The position numbers were made by a program, and so were the translations under genes. A DNA stretch of 52,313 nt, from assembly GCA_944388705.1 (NCBI GenBank), contig CALXJU010000010.1, forward strand, positions 1-52,313, in the 5' to 3' direction. The notes under the pieces are model-generated. The model made no database searches and was not told where the DNA came from. It saw nothing but the letters and a program-made list of their open reading frames with translations. This document shows, in pieces, positions 16,172-25,709 of the stretch; position 1 is the stretch's first letter, and every line of letters starts with the position of its first letter. Origin of the DNA: an uncultured Clostridia bacterium (GTDB lineage: Bacteria > Bacillota > Clostridia > TANB77 > CAG-508).

Positions 16172-16202
16172 AAAAAGATGTACTTTTAAGTACATCTTTT
16201 TT
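16172..16202. terminator. Bidirectional terminator between convergent genes
   Basis: AAAAAGATGTACTT and AAGTACATCTTTTT form a near-perfect stem with A and T runs on opposite sides. It serves the plus-strand gene ending at 16164 and the minus-strand penicillin-binding protein, whose stop codon overlaps it. Confidence 0.88.
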
Positions 16203-18126
16203 AATATAAATCATTAATATTCATATTTGAATTATTACCATCATCTGTGTTTCCTGATTCTACACCCATATATGGTAAAATTACTGAAAGCATTTTAGAA
16301 GCTGTAGGTGCAGCAATCTGTCCACCATTATGTAATTTTCCTGATGGGTTGTTTAAAATAACAAGTAAAACAATTTTAGTATTTTCAACAGGAGACATTG
16401 CAACAAATGAAGCAATATATCCATTATTTGAACCCCAAATAGGTTCAGAAGTACCAGTTTTTCCACCAATTGTATATCCTTCAACTTTAACTCCTCCGCC
16501 AGTACCATCATAAACAACAGATTCCATCATTGAAGCAACTTTATCAGCAGTTTCTTTTGAAAGAACTTGTCTAACAACTTTTGTATCAAAAGTTGTAACT
16601 TCACCTGTATCAGTATTAGTTATTTTATCAACAATTTGAGGTTGTAATAAAACACCATCATTTGCAATTGCAGAAACAGCTGTAATCATTTGAATTGGTG
16701 TAATTGTAAAACGTTGCCCAAAAGACATAACAGCAAGTTCTATAGGTTTTATAGCATTAACATCTGAATAAAATATACCGCTTTTTGGTTCTCCTGGTAG
16801 TTGTATGCCAGTTCTATTAAAAAATCCAAAAGCTTCATAATATTTGTAAGAAGTTTTTGCTCCAATTCTTTGACCTAATTCCATGAAAGCAGGGTTACAA
16901 GAATTTTCTAGTGCTTGTGTTAAAGTTTGAGAACCATGTCCAGCAACTTTCCAGCAAGTAATAGGTCTTTTTTCACCTTCAAAATAAACAGATCCTGTAC
17001 AATTGAAGTCATTCTCTATATTTGTATCTGTAATACCTTCTTCTAGTGCAATTGAAGATGTTATAGTCTTAAATACTGAACCAGGTTCATATAAATCAGT
17101 AACAGCTTTAGGTTTCCACATTTTATATATCTCATTAGACTTATCTTCAGAAGAAAGAGTTTCTAAAACTTCTGGTGTCATATAAGTAATTGTAAAAGGG
17201 TCATTACAATCATAATTAGGGTAATCAGCCATTGCTAAAATTTTTCCTGTAGACGGATTCATTGCAATAGCTATACCACTTTCACATTCATATTCACCAA
17301 CAGCTTCAGCAAGATACTTTTCCACAATACCTTGAATATTTACATCAATAGATAAAGTAATATCATAACCATTTTCAGCAGCAATATAAGTTTGTTCAGA
17401 ATTTACGATTTCTGATTGACTTGCATCTTTTAAGCTAACTGATTTTCCAGAAGTACCTCTAAGTAACTCATCCCAATAAGCCTCTATACCTGCTAAACCT
17501 TGATTATCAGCACCAACTGAACCAATTACTGTAGAAGCTAAAGTTTTATAAGGATAATATCTACTACTAGATTCTTCGAAACTTATACCAGTACTTATAG
17601 ACTTATTTTCAAACTTTTGAGATTCAAGATTATTTTTCCAAGAAGTTAATTCATCTACTTTTTCTTGAACAACATCAGAAGCAACTAAAAATCTATTTTT
17701 TGATGTATTTATTTTATTTAATATTTCATCATAATTTAGTTCTAAAATATCAGACAAACCTTGTGCAATCATTTTTTTATACATTGCTAAAGTTTCTTCA
17801 TTATCATGTTTAATTGAAGAAGGATTAAGATAAATTTTATCAGTATAATAACTAATAGCCAATTCTTCTCCAGTAGCATCATAAATATTTCCACGTTTTG
17901 CACTAATAGTTTCTGTTAAAGTTTGTTGTGAAGTAGCAAGAGCTTGCAAATGAGAACTATCTACAAATTGTAAAAAAGCAAGCCTACATATTAGAGCAAT
18001 TATAATCAATAAAGTAATAACTAATACAGATTTTACTTTAAATTTTGAAACTGTATTTGGAAAATTAATATCACTTTTTGGTTTGACAATTTTTCCTTTG
18101 GATTTTATATCTTTTTTCTTACTCAT
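16201..18126 (-). CDS. Class B penicillin-binding protein (PBP2/FtsI/SpoVD-like transpeptidase)
   Basis: This enzyme cross-links peptidoglycan outside the membrane. The layout is a basic N-terminus, one membrane anchor (about 33-53), a dimerisation domain starting at SAKRGNIYDATGEELA, and a transpeptidase domain. Its motifs are SVFK (catalytic Ser350, Lys353), SCN (409-411) and KTG (556-558). At 641 residues it ends soon after the catalytic domain and lacks the PASTA repeats of typical SpoVD. It is the only large minus-strand gene here and diverges from comM. FtsI for division or SpoVD for spore cortex are both possible. Confidence 0.92.
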   Translation of the reverse strand: MSKKKDIKSKGKIVKPKSDINFPNTVSKFKVKSVLVITLLIIIALICRLAFLQFVDSSHLQALATSQQTLTETISAKRGNIYDATGEELAISYYTDKIYLNPSSIKHDNEETLAMYKKMIAQGLSDILELNYDEILNKINTSKNRFLVASDVVQEKVDELTSWKNNLESQKFENKSISTGISFEESSSRYYPYKTLASTVIGSVGADNQGLAGIEAYWDELLRGTSGKSVSLKDASQSEIVNSEQTYIAAENGYDITLSIDVNIQGIVEKYLAEAVGEYECESGIAIAMNPSTGKILAMADYPNYDCNDPFTITYMTPEVLETLSSEDKSNEIYKMWKPKAVTDLYEPGSVFKTITSSIALEEGITDTNIENDFNCTGSVYFEGEKRPITCWKVAGHGSQTLTQALENSCNPAFMELGQRIGAKTSYKYYEAFGFFNRTGIQLPGEPKSGIFYSDVNAIKPIELAVMSFGQRFTITPIQMITAVSAIANDGVLLQPQIVDKITNTDTGEVTTFDTKVVRQVLSKETADKVASMMESVVYDGTGGGVKVEGYTIGGKTGTSEPIWGSNNGYIASFVAMSPVENTKIVLLVILNNPSGKLHNGGQIAAPTASKMLSVILPYMGVESGNTDDGNNSNMNINDLY

Positions 18127-18213
18127 ATTATCACCATTCTTTTGTTTAATTTTCTAATATTTTATAATAAAAAACAATAAAAATCAATAATTATTTTTAG
18201 AAAGGGGGCAAAT

Positions 18214-19743
18214 ATGCTATCAAAAGTAAAATCTATGGCATTAAATGGATTAGAAGGATACTTAGTAGAAATAGAAACATTTATAAGTAGTGGAATGCCA
18301 GAATTTGAAATAGTAGGATTAGGAGATACAACTGTAAAAGAAGCCAAAAAAAGAGTAGAAGCAGCAATTAAAAATTCTAAAATAGATTTTCCAACACAAA
18401 AAATATTAATAAATTTAGCGCCAGCAAATTTACGAAAAGTAGGAAGTCATTTTGATTTAGCAATATTAGTTGGAATATTAATAGCAACAAACAAAATTCC
18501 ACAAATAGATACAAACAAATTAGCACAAACAATATTCATTGGAGAACTTTCATTAGAAGGAAAATTAAATAGAGTAAATGGAATATTAGCAATGTGCTTA
18601 GAAGCAAAAGAACTAGGAATAAAAAGAGTGATTTTACCAAAAGCAAATGCAAATGAAGCAGGCATAATAGAAGAATTAGATATAATACCAATAGAAAATG
18701 TAAAAGAATTAATAAAGTACTTAAATAATGAAATAAAAATTCCAAAAGTACATACAGAAATAAGAAAAAATAAAAAGAAATATGAAATAGATTTTTTAGA
18801 AGTAAAGGGACAAGAAAATGTAAAAAGAGCATTAGAAATAACTGCAACAGGAGGACATAATTGTCTTTTAATAGGAAGTCCAGGAACAGGAAAAACAATG
18901 ATGAGTAAAAGATTAAATACGATATTACCAGAATTAACACTAGAAGAAGCAATAGAAACAACAAAAATATATAGCATATCAGGAGAATTAAATAAAGATG
19001 GACTAATAATAGAAAGACCATTTAGAATGCCACATCATACAGTCACAAGAAATACAATAATAGGAGGAGGAAAAAATCCAAAGCCTGGAGAAATCAGTTT
19101 AGCACATAATGGAATAATGTTTTTAGATGAATTACCAGAATTTAATAGAAACACATTAGAAGCATTAAGAGAACCATTAGAAAATAAAGAAATTATGATA
19201 AATAGAATATATGGAAACTATATATTTCCTTGTAATTTTATATTTATAGCAAGCATGAACCCTTGTCCATGTGGATATTATGGTGACGAAGAAAAAGAAT
19301 GTAAATGTTCACCACAAGAAATACATAGATATTTAAGTAAAATAAGTGGTCCATTATTAGATAGAATAGATTTACATATAGAGGTGAAAAGACCTAAATA
19401 TGAAAAAATTAGTTCAAAAATAAAAAGTGAAACATCAGAAGAAATTAGAAAAAGAGTATGTATGGCAAGAGAAATACAAAGAAAAAGATATGAATTTGAA
19501 AAAATAAAATTAAATGCAGAACTAAATGGGAATTTGATATCAAAATATTGTAAATTAGATGAAAAAGGAGAAGAAATTTTAGAAAAAGCATTTAAAAATC
19601 TAAAATTAAGTGTTAGAGCATATGAAAAAATTTTGAAAATTGCTAGAACAATTGCAGATTTAGAACAAAAAACAGATATAGAATATAAACATATTGCAGA
19701 AGCAATACAATATAGGAGCTTAGATAGAAGATATGATAATTGA
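18214..19743 (+). CDS. comM: YifB/ComM-family magnesium-chelatase-like AAA+ ATPase
   Basis: This 509-residue protein has an N-terminal ChlI-like domain (VKSMALNGLEGYLVEIE), an AAA+ core with Walker A GSPGTGKT (221-228) and Walker B IMFLDELPEF, and the cysteine-rich MNPCPCGYYG with CKCSP, then a C-terminal domain. In transformable bacteria ComM is a helicase that promotes branch migration during homologous integration of DNA. Here it overlaps dprA by 11 bp, which fits a role in recombination. The start follows AAAGGGGG. Confidence 0.94.
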   Translation: MLSKVKSMALNGLEGYLVEIETFISSGMPEFEIVGLGDTTVKEAKKRVEAAIKNSKIDFPTQKILINLAPANLRKVGSHFDLAILVGILIATNKIPQIDTNKLAQTIFIGELSLEGKLNRVNGILAMCLEAKELGIKRVILPKANANEAGIIEELDIIPIENVKELIKYLNNEIKIPKVHTEIRKNKKKYEIDFLEVKGQENVKRALEITATGGHNCLLIGSPGTGKTMMSKRLNTILPELTLEEAIETTKIYSISGELNKDGLIIERPFRMPHHTVTRNTIIGGGKNPKPGEISLAHNGIMFLDELPEFNRNTLEALREPLENKEIMINRIYGNYIFPCNFIFIASMNPCPCGYYGDEEKECKCSPQEIHRYLSKISGPLLDRIDLHIEVKRPKYEKISSKIKSETSEEIRKRVCMAREIQRKRYEFEKIKLNAELNGNLISKYCKLDEKGEEILEKAFKNLKLSVRAYEKILKIARTIADLEQKTDIEYKHIAEAIQYRSLDRRYDN

Positions 19744-20605
19744 ATATAGTAATCAAATATATCCAGAAAAATTAAAACAAATAAAAAAACCACCATCAAG
19801 ATTGTATGTATTGGGAAATGTAGAAATATTAAATAAAAATGGAATAGCAGTTGTAGGGTCAAGAACAAATACACAATATGGTGAAAAAATGTGTAAAACA
19901 TTTGTCAAGAACTTAGTAGAATATGATTTAAATATAATTAGTGGATTAGCAATTGGAATAGATAGTATAGCACATAAAACAAGTTTAAAAAATTCAGGAA
20001 AAACAATAGCAGTATTACCATGTGGATTTAATAATATATATCCAGAAATAAATATTCCTCTTGCAAAAGAAATATTAAAAAATGGAGGAACTTTAGTAAG
20101 TGAATATGATGAAAATACAAAACCTGATTCAAAAAAATTTAAAGAAAGAAATAGAATTGTAGCAGGTTTAGGAATAGGAACATTAATAATAGAAGCAGGG
20201 AATAGAAGTGGTACAAGTATAACTGCAAGACATACAATAGAACAAGGCAAACCTGTTTTTTCAATACCAAGTAATTTAGATAATAAAAAAGGAAAAATTA
20301 CAAATGAACTTATAAGAAATGGTGCATATTTAGTAAGAAATGTAGAAGATATTATAAATACATATGATATAAATTTTACAAAACGAAAATCTAAAATAAA
20401 AGATATTTATTTAGATATTCCAGAAGAATTAATTGATGTATATAAAGTTATTAATGATATACCTAAAGATATAAATAAAATTGCAAATGAAACTAATTTA
20501 AATATAAGTGATGTAAATTATAAAACAATGTTATTAGTGATGGAAAATAAAATTATAGAACTACCTGGTCAAAGATTTGTAAGGAATGATGAACAATATG
20601 AATAA
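19733..20605 (+). CDS. dprA: DNA-processing protein DprA/Smf
   Basis: DprA loads RecA on incoming single-stranded DNA. The Rossmann-like core shows AVVGSRTNTQYGEKM, ISGLAIGIDSIAH and LIIEAGNRSGTSITARHTIE. The C-terminal region (about 215-285) looks like the winged DML1 domain. The 290 residues start inside the end of comM, with AGGAG 14 bp upstream, so translation is probably coupled. DprA is also kept in bacteria not known to be transformable. No comE or comF genes are in the window. Confidence 0.94.
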   Translation: MIIEYSNQIYPEKLKQIKKPPSRLYVLGNVEILNKNGIAVVGSRTNTQYGEKMCKTFVKNLVEYDLNIISGLAIGIDSIAHKTSLKNSGKTIAVLPCGFNNIYPEINIPLAKEILKNGGTLVSEYDENTKPDSKKFKERNRIVAGLGIGTLIIEAGNRSGTSITARHTIEQGKPVFSIPSNLDNKKGKITNELIRNGAYLVRNVEDIINTYDINFTKRKSKIKDIYLDIPEELIDVYKVINDIPKDINKIANETNLNISDVNYKTMLLVMENKIIELPGQRFVRNDEQYE

Positions 20606-20948
20606 AAGAAGATTTGGAATAATTGGAGAAAAAATTGCACAAGATTATTTACGTAGAAATGGTTATGAAATTTTAAAAACTAATTTTTATACTAGAAAAG
20701 GAGAAATTGATATAATTGCAACTATAAATAATACAATAGTTTTTGTTGAAGTTAAAACTAGAACAAATTTAAAATATGGTACTCCTGCAATGGCTGTAAG
20801 AGATACTAAATTGAAACATATAAAATCTACTGCAAAAATTTTTTTAAAATTAAATAATTTATATAAATATGAGATTAGATTTGATGTTATAGAAATTCTT
20901 ATAAAAGATGGTAAATGCTTTATTAATCATATAAAGAAAATAATTTGA
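20598..20948 (+). CDS. YraN/UPF0102 family putative endonuclease-fold protein
   Basis: This 116-residue protein shows the family core GIIGEKIAQDYLRRNGYEIL, RKGEIDIIA and VFVEVKTRT. The E-x-D and E-V-K spacing matches the PD-(D/E)XK nuclease-like fold, and related to Holliday-junction resolvases. Activity is not established. Two earlier ATGs (20586, 20589) lie on or too close to the AAGGA site, so ATG 20598 is chosen. It overlaps the end of dprA by 8 bp. comM-dprA-yraN is a common gene order. Confidence 0.9.
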   Translation: MNKRRFGIIGEKIAQDYLRRNGYEILKTNFYTRKGEIDIIATINNTIVFVEVKTRTNLKYGTPAMAVRDTKLKHIKSTAKIFLKLNNLYKYEIRFDVIEILIKDGKCFINHIKKII

Positions 20949-20973
20949 GTATATGAAATTTTTATAAAAAATA

Positions 20974-21001
20974 TTACAAATATAAAAATGTGTGATATAA
21001 T
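20974..21001 (+). promoter_or_regulatory. Putative promoter of rsmA-fmt
   Basis: TTACAA (20974-20979) and TATAAT (20996-21001) are 16 bp apart, about 60 bp before the rsmA start. Confidence 0.5.
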
Positions 21002-21060
21002 AGAAGTGTTAATATAACTGAGGCAGTAAGAATATATAAATTATATTAAGGAAGATGAAT

Positions 21061-21930
21061 ATGGAAAATATATTAGAAGAAACAAAAACATTAATGAAAA
21101 AATATCATATAAAAGCAAATAAAAGCTTAGGACAAAATTTTTTAATAAATAGTGAAGTAGTAAAAAATATTATAGAAAGTAGTAATATAGTACAAGAAGA
21201 TATGATAATAGAAATAGGACCGGGGTTAGGAACATTAACTAAGTATTTATTAGAAAAAGCGGGAAAAGTGCTATGTATAGAATTAGATTCAAGAATGGTA
21301 AATATTTTAGAAGATAGGTTTTCAAATGATGATAAATTTGAAATAATAAATGAAGATGTATTAAAAGTAAATTTAAATAAAATAATAAAAGAAAATAAAG
21401 AAATAGGAAAAATTAAAAATGTAAAAATAGTTGCAAATTTACCATATTACATAACCACACCAATAATAATGAAATTATTAGAAGAAAAGTTAGACATAGA
21501 AAGTATAACAGTAATGATACAAAAAGAAGTTGCAGACAGATTAATAGAAATACCTGGAGGAAAAAATACAGGAGCAATAACATATACAGTGTATTATTAT
21601 TGTGAATCAGAAAAAATAATGGAAGTGCCAAATAGTTCATTTATACCTGAACCAGAAGTAACATCAGAAGTAATAAAAATGAACTTGAGAAAAGAACCGC
21701 CAGTAGTTTTAGAAAACACAAAAGTAATGTTTATGCTAATAAAAAGTGCATATATGCAAAGAAGAAAAACATTATTAAATTCTTTAACTAATTCAAAAGT
21801 ATTTATTAATAAACAAGAAGGAGCAGAAATATTAAAAAAATTAAATCTAAATGAAAATGTAAGACCAGAAGAATTAACAATACAAGATTTTGCTAATATT
21901 GCAAAAATAATAGTTGGAGGTAAAAAATGA
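21061..21930 (+). CDS. rsmA: 16S rRNA (adenine-1518/1519-N6)-dimethyltransferase
   Basis: RsmA (KsgA) dimethylates two adenines in helix 45 of 16S rRNA late in 30S assembly. The N-terminal NKSLGQNFL, SAM motif IEIGPGLGTLT, acidic IELDSRM and catalytic NLPYYITTP are all visible. ATG 21061 is chosen because AAGGA is 8 bp upstream. An in-frame ATG at 21055 is too close. The product has 289 residues. It overlaps fmt by 4 bp (ATGA), which implies coupling. Confidence 0.95.
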   Translation: MENILEETKTLMKKYHIKANKSLGQNFLINSEVVKNIIESSNIVQEDMIIEIGPGLGTLTKYLLEKAGKVLCIELDSRMVNILEDRFSNDDKFEIINEDVLKVNLNKIIKENKEIGKIKNVKIVANLPYYITTPIIMKLLEEKLDIESITVMIQKEVADRLIEIPGGKNTGAITYTVYYYCESEKIMEVPNSSFIPEPEVTSEVIKMNLRKEPPVVLENTKVMFMLIKSAYMQRRKTLLNSLTNSKVFINKQEGAEILKKLNLNENVRPEELTIQDFANIAKIIVGGKK

Positions 21931-22868
21931 AGATAGTATTTATGGGAACACCAGATTTTGCAGAAAAATCATTAGAAGCGGTATATAATGCAGGACATGA
22001 AATAGTTGGAATAGTAACAAACCCAGATAGACCAAAAGGTAGAGGGATGAAATTAGAAGCAAGCCCAGTAAAAAAATATGCAGAAAGTAAAAATTTGAAA
22101 ATATATCAACCAGAAAAAATAAGAAAAAATGAAGAATTTATTGAAGAAATAAGAAAATTACAACCTGATGTAATATGTGTAGTAGCATATGGAAAAATTC
22201 TTCCAAAAGAAATATTAGAAATACCTAAATTAGGTTGTATAAATGTTCATGGTTCATTATTACCTAAATATAGAGGAGCAGCACCTATTCAATGGGCAGT
22301 TCTAAATGGAGACAAAGCAACAGGAGTCACAACAATGTACATGGATGTTGGAATGGATACAGGTGATATGATATTAAAAAAAGAAACTCAAATTGGAGAT
22401 GATGAGACAACAGGTGAATTGTGGGCTCGATTATCAAAAATAGGAGCAGCTCTACTTGTTGAAACATTACAAAAAATAGAAGAAGGAACAGCACCTAGAA
22501 TTCCACAAGGAGAAGAATTCTCAATTGCACCAATGCTTGATAAAGAAATAGCAAAAATAAATTGGGATAATAAAACTGCAATAGAAATAAAAAATCTTGT
22601 TAGAGGATTAAATCCAATTATGGGAACATATAGCTTTTTGAATGATAGAAAAATAAAGTTTTGGAAAGTCGATGTAGTTAGTGATAATTCTTTTGAGAAT
22701 GAAAAAAATGGTACAGTTATAAAAGCTGATAGTAAAGATGGTCTATATATCAAGGCTAAAGATGGTCTTATCAAAGTTATAGAAATTCAGGGAGAAAATG
22801 CTAAAAAGATGAGTATTCAAGACTTCTTAAGAGGAAATAAAATAGAAGTTGGAAATGTAATGAAATAG
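21927..22868 (+). CDS. fmt: Methionyl-tRNA formyltransferase
   Basis: Fmt formylates initiator Met-tRNA using 10-formyl-tetrahydrofolate. The 313-residue protein has the formyltransferase core with NPDRPKGRG, the active-site HGSLLPKYRGAAPIQW, and MDTGDMI. The C-terminal OB-like domain contains NPIMGTYSF and LRGNKIEVG. The start follows GGAGG by 6 bp and overlaps rsmA. Peptide deformylase, often a neighbour, is not in the window. Methionine aminopeptidase is encoded at 49,844. Confidence 0.96.
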   Translation: MKIVFMGTPDFAEKSLEAVYNAGHEIVGIVTNPDRPKGRGMKLEASPVKKYAESKNLKIYQPEKIRKNEEFIEEIRKLQPDVICVVAYGKILPKEILEIPKLGCINVHGSLLPKYRGAAPIQWAVLNGDKATGVTTMYMDVGMDTGDMILKKETQIGDDETTGELWARLSKIGAALLVETLQKIEEGTAPRIPQGEEFSIAPMLDKEIAKINWDNKTAIEIKNLVRGLNPIMGTYSFLNDRKIKFWKVDVVSDNSFENEKNGTVIKADSKDGLYIKAKDGLIKVIEIQGENAKKMSIQDFLRGNKIEVGNVMK

Positions 22869-22933
22869 TAAAAAATAAAAAGTATAAAAATCAAAAACTC
22901 TGTACATAATTAAACTGAAAGAGAGGTATAATT

Positions 22934-23371
22934 ATGGAAGAGAACATAAAAAATCTAAATGAATTTTTATCAGACTTAGAAGTAATGACAGTAAAACTAC
23001 AAAATTATCATTGGAATGTAACAGGAAAAGGATTTTTCATAACACATGAAAAATTAGAAGAATATTATGAAGAAATGAGAGAAGAAATCGATGAGATAGC
23101 AGAACTTATAGTAATGAAAGGCTATGAGCCATTAGGGACAATGAAAGAATTTTTACAAAATTCTGAAATACAAGAAGCAAAAAATGAGAAAATAAAAACA
23201 CTAGAAATAGTAAAAAATATAATACAAGATTTTCAAACTTTAAAACAAAAAGTAATGAAAATAAAACAAGAAGCAGAAAATAAATCAGATTATGCGGTTT
23301 CATCAATTATGGATAATTATCTAAATAATTATTGTAAAAAGCTATGGATGCTTAATGAATGCGTTAAATGA
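22934..23371 (+). CDS. Dps/ferritin-like DNA-binding protein
   Basis: This 145-residue protein of the Dps family is predicted to be a four-helix bundle that assembles into an iron-storing shell and protects DNA. The signature NYHWNVTGKGF carries a ferroxidase-site histidine. HEKLEEYYEEMREEIDEIAE follows with the acidic ligands. It has no long basic N-terminal tail, so DNA binding is uncertain. AGAGAGG lies 8 bp upstream, and a terminator follows. Confidence 0.88.
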   Translation: MEENIKNLNEFLSDLEVMTVKLQNYHWNVTGKGFFITHEKLEEYYEEMREEIDEIAELIVMKGYEPLGTMKEFLQNSEIQEAKNEKIKTLEIVKNIIQDFQTLKQKVMKIKQEAENKSDYAVSSIMDNYLNNYCKKLWMLNECVK

Positions 23372-23376
23372 TTAGA

Positions 23377-23406
23377 AAAGAGGAGTTTTAAAAGACTCTT
23401 CTTTTT
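23377..23406 (+). terminator. Intrinsic terminator after the Dps-like gene
   Basis: AAGAGGAGT pairs with ACTCTTCTT (one G-U pair) around an A/T loop, followed by T residues. Confidence 0.75.
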
Positions 23407-23475
23407 ATATAAGCGGAAATAAAATCGTAGAATATCTTGACATAGATCCAAACTAAAGATATGGTGGTGATAAAA

Positions 23476-23610
23476 GTGGAAGAAGAAATAAGAAAAGAGA
23501 TAGAAAAACTAAAAGAGATGATAGAAAACAAAGAAAAAAGAGAAAAAATAGAAGAGCAAAGAAAAAAGTTAGATGAAAAATTAAAACAATATCTAGATAA
23601 AATCGAATAA
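23476..23610 (+). CDS. Small Spo0E-like protein (putative)
   Basis: This 44-residue, entirely helical, highly charged product (EEEIRKEIEKLKEMIENKE, then EEQRKKLDEKLKQYLDKIE) has the two-helix length and the K-L-D-x-x-L-x-x-Y pattern of Spo0E-like aspartyl phosphatases, which dephosphorylate Spo0A-P. The usual Ser-Gln before E-L-D is absent, so the match is imperfect. GTG 23476 is preferred because GGTGGTGAT precedes it by about 5 bp. An ATG at 23461 overlaps that site. A simple coiled-coil peptide is the alternative. Confidence 0.5.
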   Translation: MEEEIRKEIEKLKEMIENKEKREKIEEQRKKLDEKLKQYLDKIE

Positions 23611-23683
23611 AAAACGATAATAAATCATTTATAAAACTAGAAAAATTTGTTAATATTAACAAAAATAAGAAAAGGTGATATAA

Positions 23684-24013
23684 ATGAGGAAAATAAGCAC
23701 AATAAGAATAGGAGAAGCACTACAAAAACTAAGAAAAAGTAATGGATACATACAAGAAAAAATAGCAGAAGAAGTAGGAGTATCGCCAAGATATATAAGT
23801 GATGTAGAACAAGACAGAGCAAAACCTTCTTATGAAATATTAGTAAAAATGTGTAATATATATAATGTGGGTTTAGACCAAATATTTAGTAAATACTTAA
23901 ACTTCAAGCAAAATAAAACATTAGAATATGGAATATCAGGATATGAAAAATTAAATTCAGAAGACAAAAAAACAATAGAATATTTAATAAATTTTTTTAA
24001 CAAAAGCAAATAA
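23684..24013 (+). CDS. XRE-family helix-turn-helix regulator
   Basis: The N-terminal Cro/C1-type HTH (about residues 8-65) reads IGEALQKLRKSNGYIQEKIA, then VSPRYISDVEQDRAKPSYEIL. A short helical C-terminal tail (SEDKKTIEYLINFF) probably dimerises, as in SinR-like repressors. The 109-residue protein starts behind AAAGGTGAT, just downstream of the Spo0E-like gene. The pair suggests a small regulatory unit, but its targets are unknown. Confidence 0.88.
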   Translation: MRKISTIRIGEALQKLRKSNGYIQEKIAEEVGVSPRYISDVEQDRAKPSYEILVKMCNIYNVGLDQIFSKYLNFKQNKTLEYGISGYEKLNSEDKKTIEYLINFFNKSK

Positions 24014-24022
24014 CACATAAAA

Positions 24023-24067
24023 AATAAAATCACTTAATAAATATAAATAAGTGGTTTTATTTTTTTA
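24023..24067 (+). terminator. Intrinsic terminator after the XRE gene
   Basis: AATAAAATCACTTA pairs with TAAGTGGTTTTATT, followed by a T-run. Confidence 0.8.
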
Positions 24068-24100
24068 TAAAAAACTGAGAAAAAAATTTTATTTTAAGAC

Positions 24101-24129
24101 TATACAAAAAAGGAAATTAGTTATATAAT
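24101..24129 (+). promoter_or_regulatory. Putative promoter of the murE operon
   Basis: TATACA (24101-24106) and TATAAT (24124-24129) are 17 bp apart. About 85 bp of leader follow, with small hairpins (ATGG/CCAT, and GGTAA/TTACC near 24172-24188), before the AGGAGG of murE. No known riboswitch is recognised in it. Confidence 0.5.
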
Positions 24130-24220
24130 GATATAAAATTATGGGGAATTTTGCCATAAGAAAATCACTTAGGTAACAAAATTTACCAAAAGTAACAACC
24201 CATAGTAAAAGGAGGAAAAA

Positions 24221-25684
24221 ATGGAATTAAAGAAAATATTAGTAGGAATAGAAGGATTAAAAGCAAAAGGAAGTTTAGATATAGAAGTAAAAGGATTAGA
24301 AAGTAATTCAAAAAATATAAAAGAAGGATATATGTTTATTGCAATAAAAGGATTTGCAACAGATGGACATAAATATGTAAATGATGCAATACAAGCTGGA
24401 GCAAAAGTAGTAATGGTAGAAGAAGGATGTGACTTAAAAGCAATAAAACTACCAAAAGATGTAACATTAATAATGGCAAAAGATACAAGAGAAGCATTAG
24501 CAAAATGTAGTTGTAATTATTATGAAAATCCATCAAGAAAATTCTATTTAATAGGAGTAACAGGAACAAAAGGAAAAACAACAACAACATTTATGATAAA
24601 AGAAATATTAGAAAAAGCAGGGCATAAAGTAGGTTTAATAGGAACAATAGCAACATATATAAATGGAAAAATGATAGAAGAAAGTAGTAGAACAACACCA
24701 GAAAGCTTAGAATTACAAAAAACATTTGCAGAAATGGTAAAACAAGAAGTAGAATATGTAGTAATGGAAGTATCATCACAAAGTCTAAAATTACATAGGG
24801 TAGATGGTTGTGATTTTAACTTAGTTGTATTTACAAACTTTTCAGAAGACCATATTAGTGAAAAAGAACATCCAGACATGAAAGACTATTTTGAATCAAA
24901 ATTAAAATTATTCAAAATGTGTGATAATGGAATAATAAATGTAGATGATTTACAAGTATCAAAAATACCAAAATTATTTCCAGAAAGTAATATATTAACA
25001 TATGGAATAGATAATTATTGTGAAGTATTAGCAAAAGATGTAACAATAACAAACTCATATGTAGACTTTAGAGTAAAAGTATCAGATAGAAATGAAAGAG
25101 TAAAAGTTAGCATACCAGGAAGATTTAGTGTATATAATGCATTAGCAGCAATATGTGTAGCAAAAAAAATAGGAATATCATCAGATAAAGTAATAGAAGC
25201 ATTAGCACAAATACGTGTTCCAGGAAGGTCTGAAATGGTAGAAAATAAAAAAGAAATACCAATAATGATAGATTATGCACATTCTCCAGAAAGTTTGCAA
25301 AATATATTATCAGCAGTAAAAAGTTATACAAGAGGAAAAGTAATATCAGTATTTGGATGTGGAGGAGATAGAGATAAAGCCAAAAGACCAATAATGGGAG
25401 AAATATCAGGAAGAATAGCAGACTTTACATTTATAACATCTGATAATCCACGTACAGAAAAGCCTGAAGAAATTGTAGCAGAAATAGAAAAAGGAATAAA
25501 GAAAACAAAAGGAAATTATAAAGTAGTAGTAGATAGAACAGAAGCAATAAAAGAAGCAATAGCAATGGCAACAAAATTAGACATTATAGTTCTAGCAGGA
25601 AAAGGACATGAGCCATATCAAGAAATAAATGGAGAAAAACTTCCATATGATGAAAGAATAATAGTAAAAGAAATAATAGGATAA
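24221..25684 (+). CDS. murE: UDP-MurNAc-tripeptide synthetase (meso-DAP adding)
   Basis: MurE adds the third stem-peptide residue in the cytoplasm. The ATP loop VTGTKGKTTTTF is at about residues 113-124. TTPESLELQ is the UDP-MurNAc-dipeptide region, and HSPESL and FGCGGDRDKAKRP are typical. DNPR (408-411) is the meso-diaminopimelate signature, so the wall is predicted to be DAP-type. The 487 residues are full length. It opens murE-mraY-ftsW-murG. murF and murD, usually adjacent, are not in this window. Confidence 0.96.
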   Translation: MELKKILVGIEGLKAKGSLDIEVKGLESNSKNIKEGYMFIAIKGFATDGHKYVNDAIQAGAKVVMVEEGCDLKAIKLPKDVTLIMAKDTREALAKCSCNYYENPSRKFYLIGVTGTKGKTTTTFMIKEILEKAGHKVGLIGTIATYINGKMIEESSRTTPESLELQKTFAEMVKQEVEYVVMEVSSQSLKLHRVDGCDFNLVVFTNFSEDHISEKEHPDMKDYFESKLKLFKMCDNGIINVDDLQVSKIPKLFPESNILTYGIDNYCEVLAKDVTITNSYVDFRVKVSDRNERVKVSIPGRFSVYNALAAICVAKKIGISSDKVIEALAQIRVPGRSEMVENKKEIPIMIDYAHSPESLQNILSAVKSYTRGKVISVFGCGGDRDKAKRPIMGEISGRIADFTFITSDNPRTEKPEEIVAEIEKGIKKTKGNYKVVVDRTEAIKEAIAMATKLDIIVLAGKGHEPYQEINGEKLPYDERIIVKEIIG

Positions 25685-25709
25685 TTTAACAGAAGAAAGG
25701 TTGATAAAA

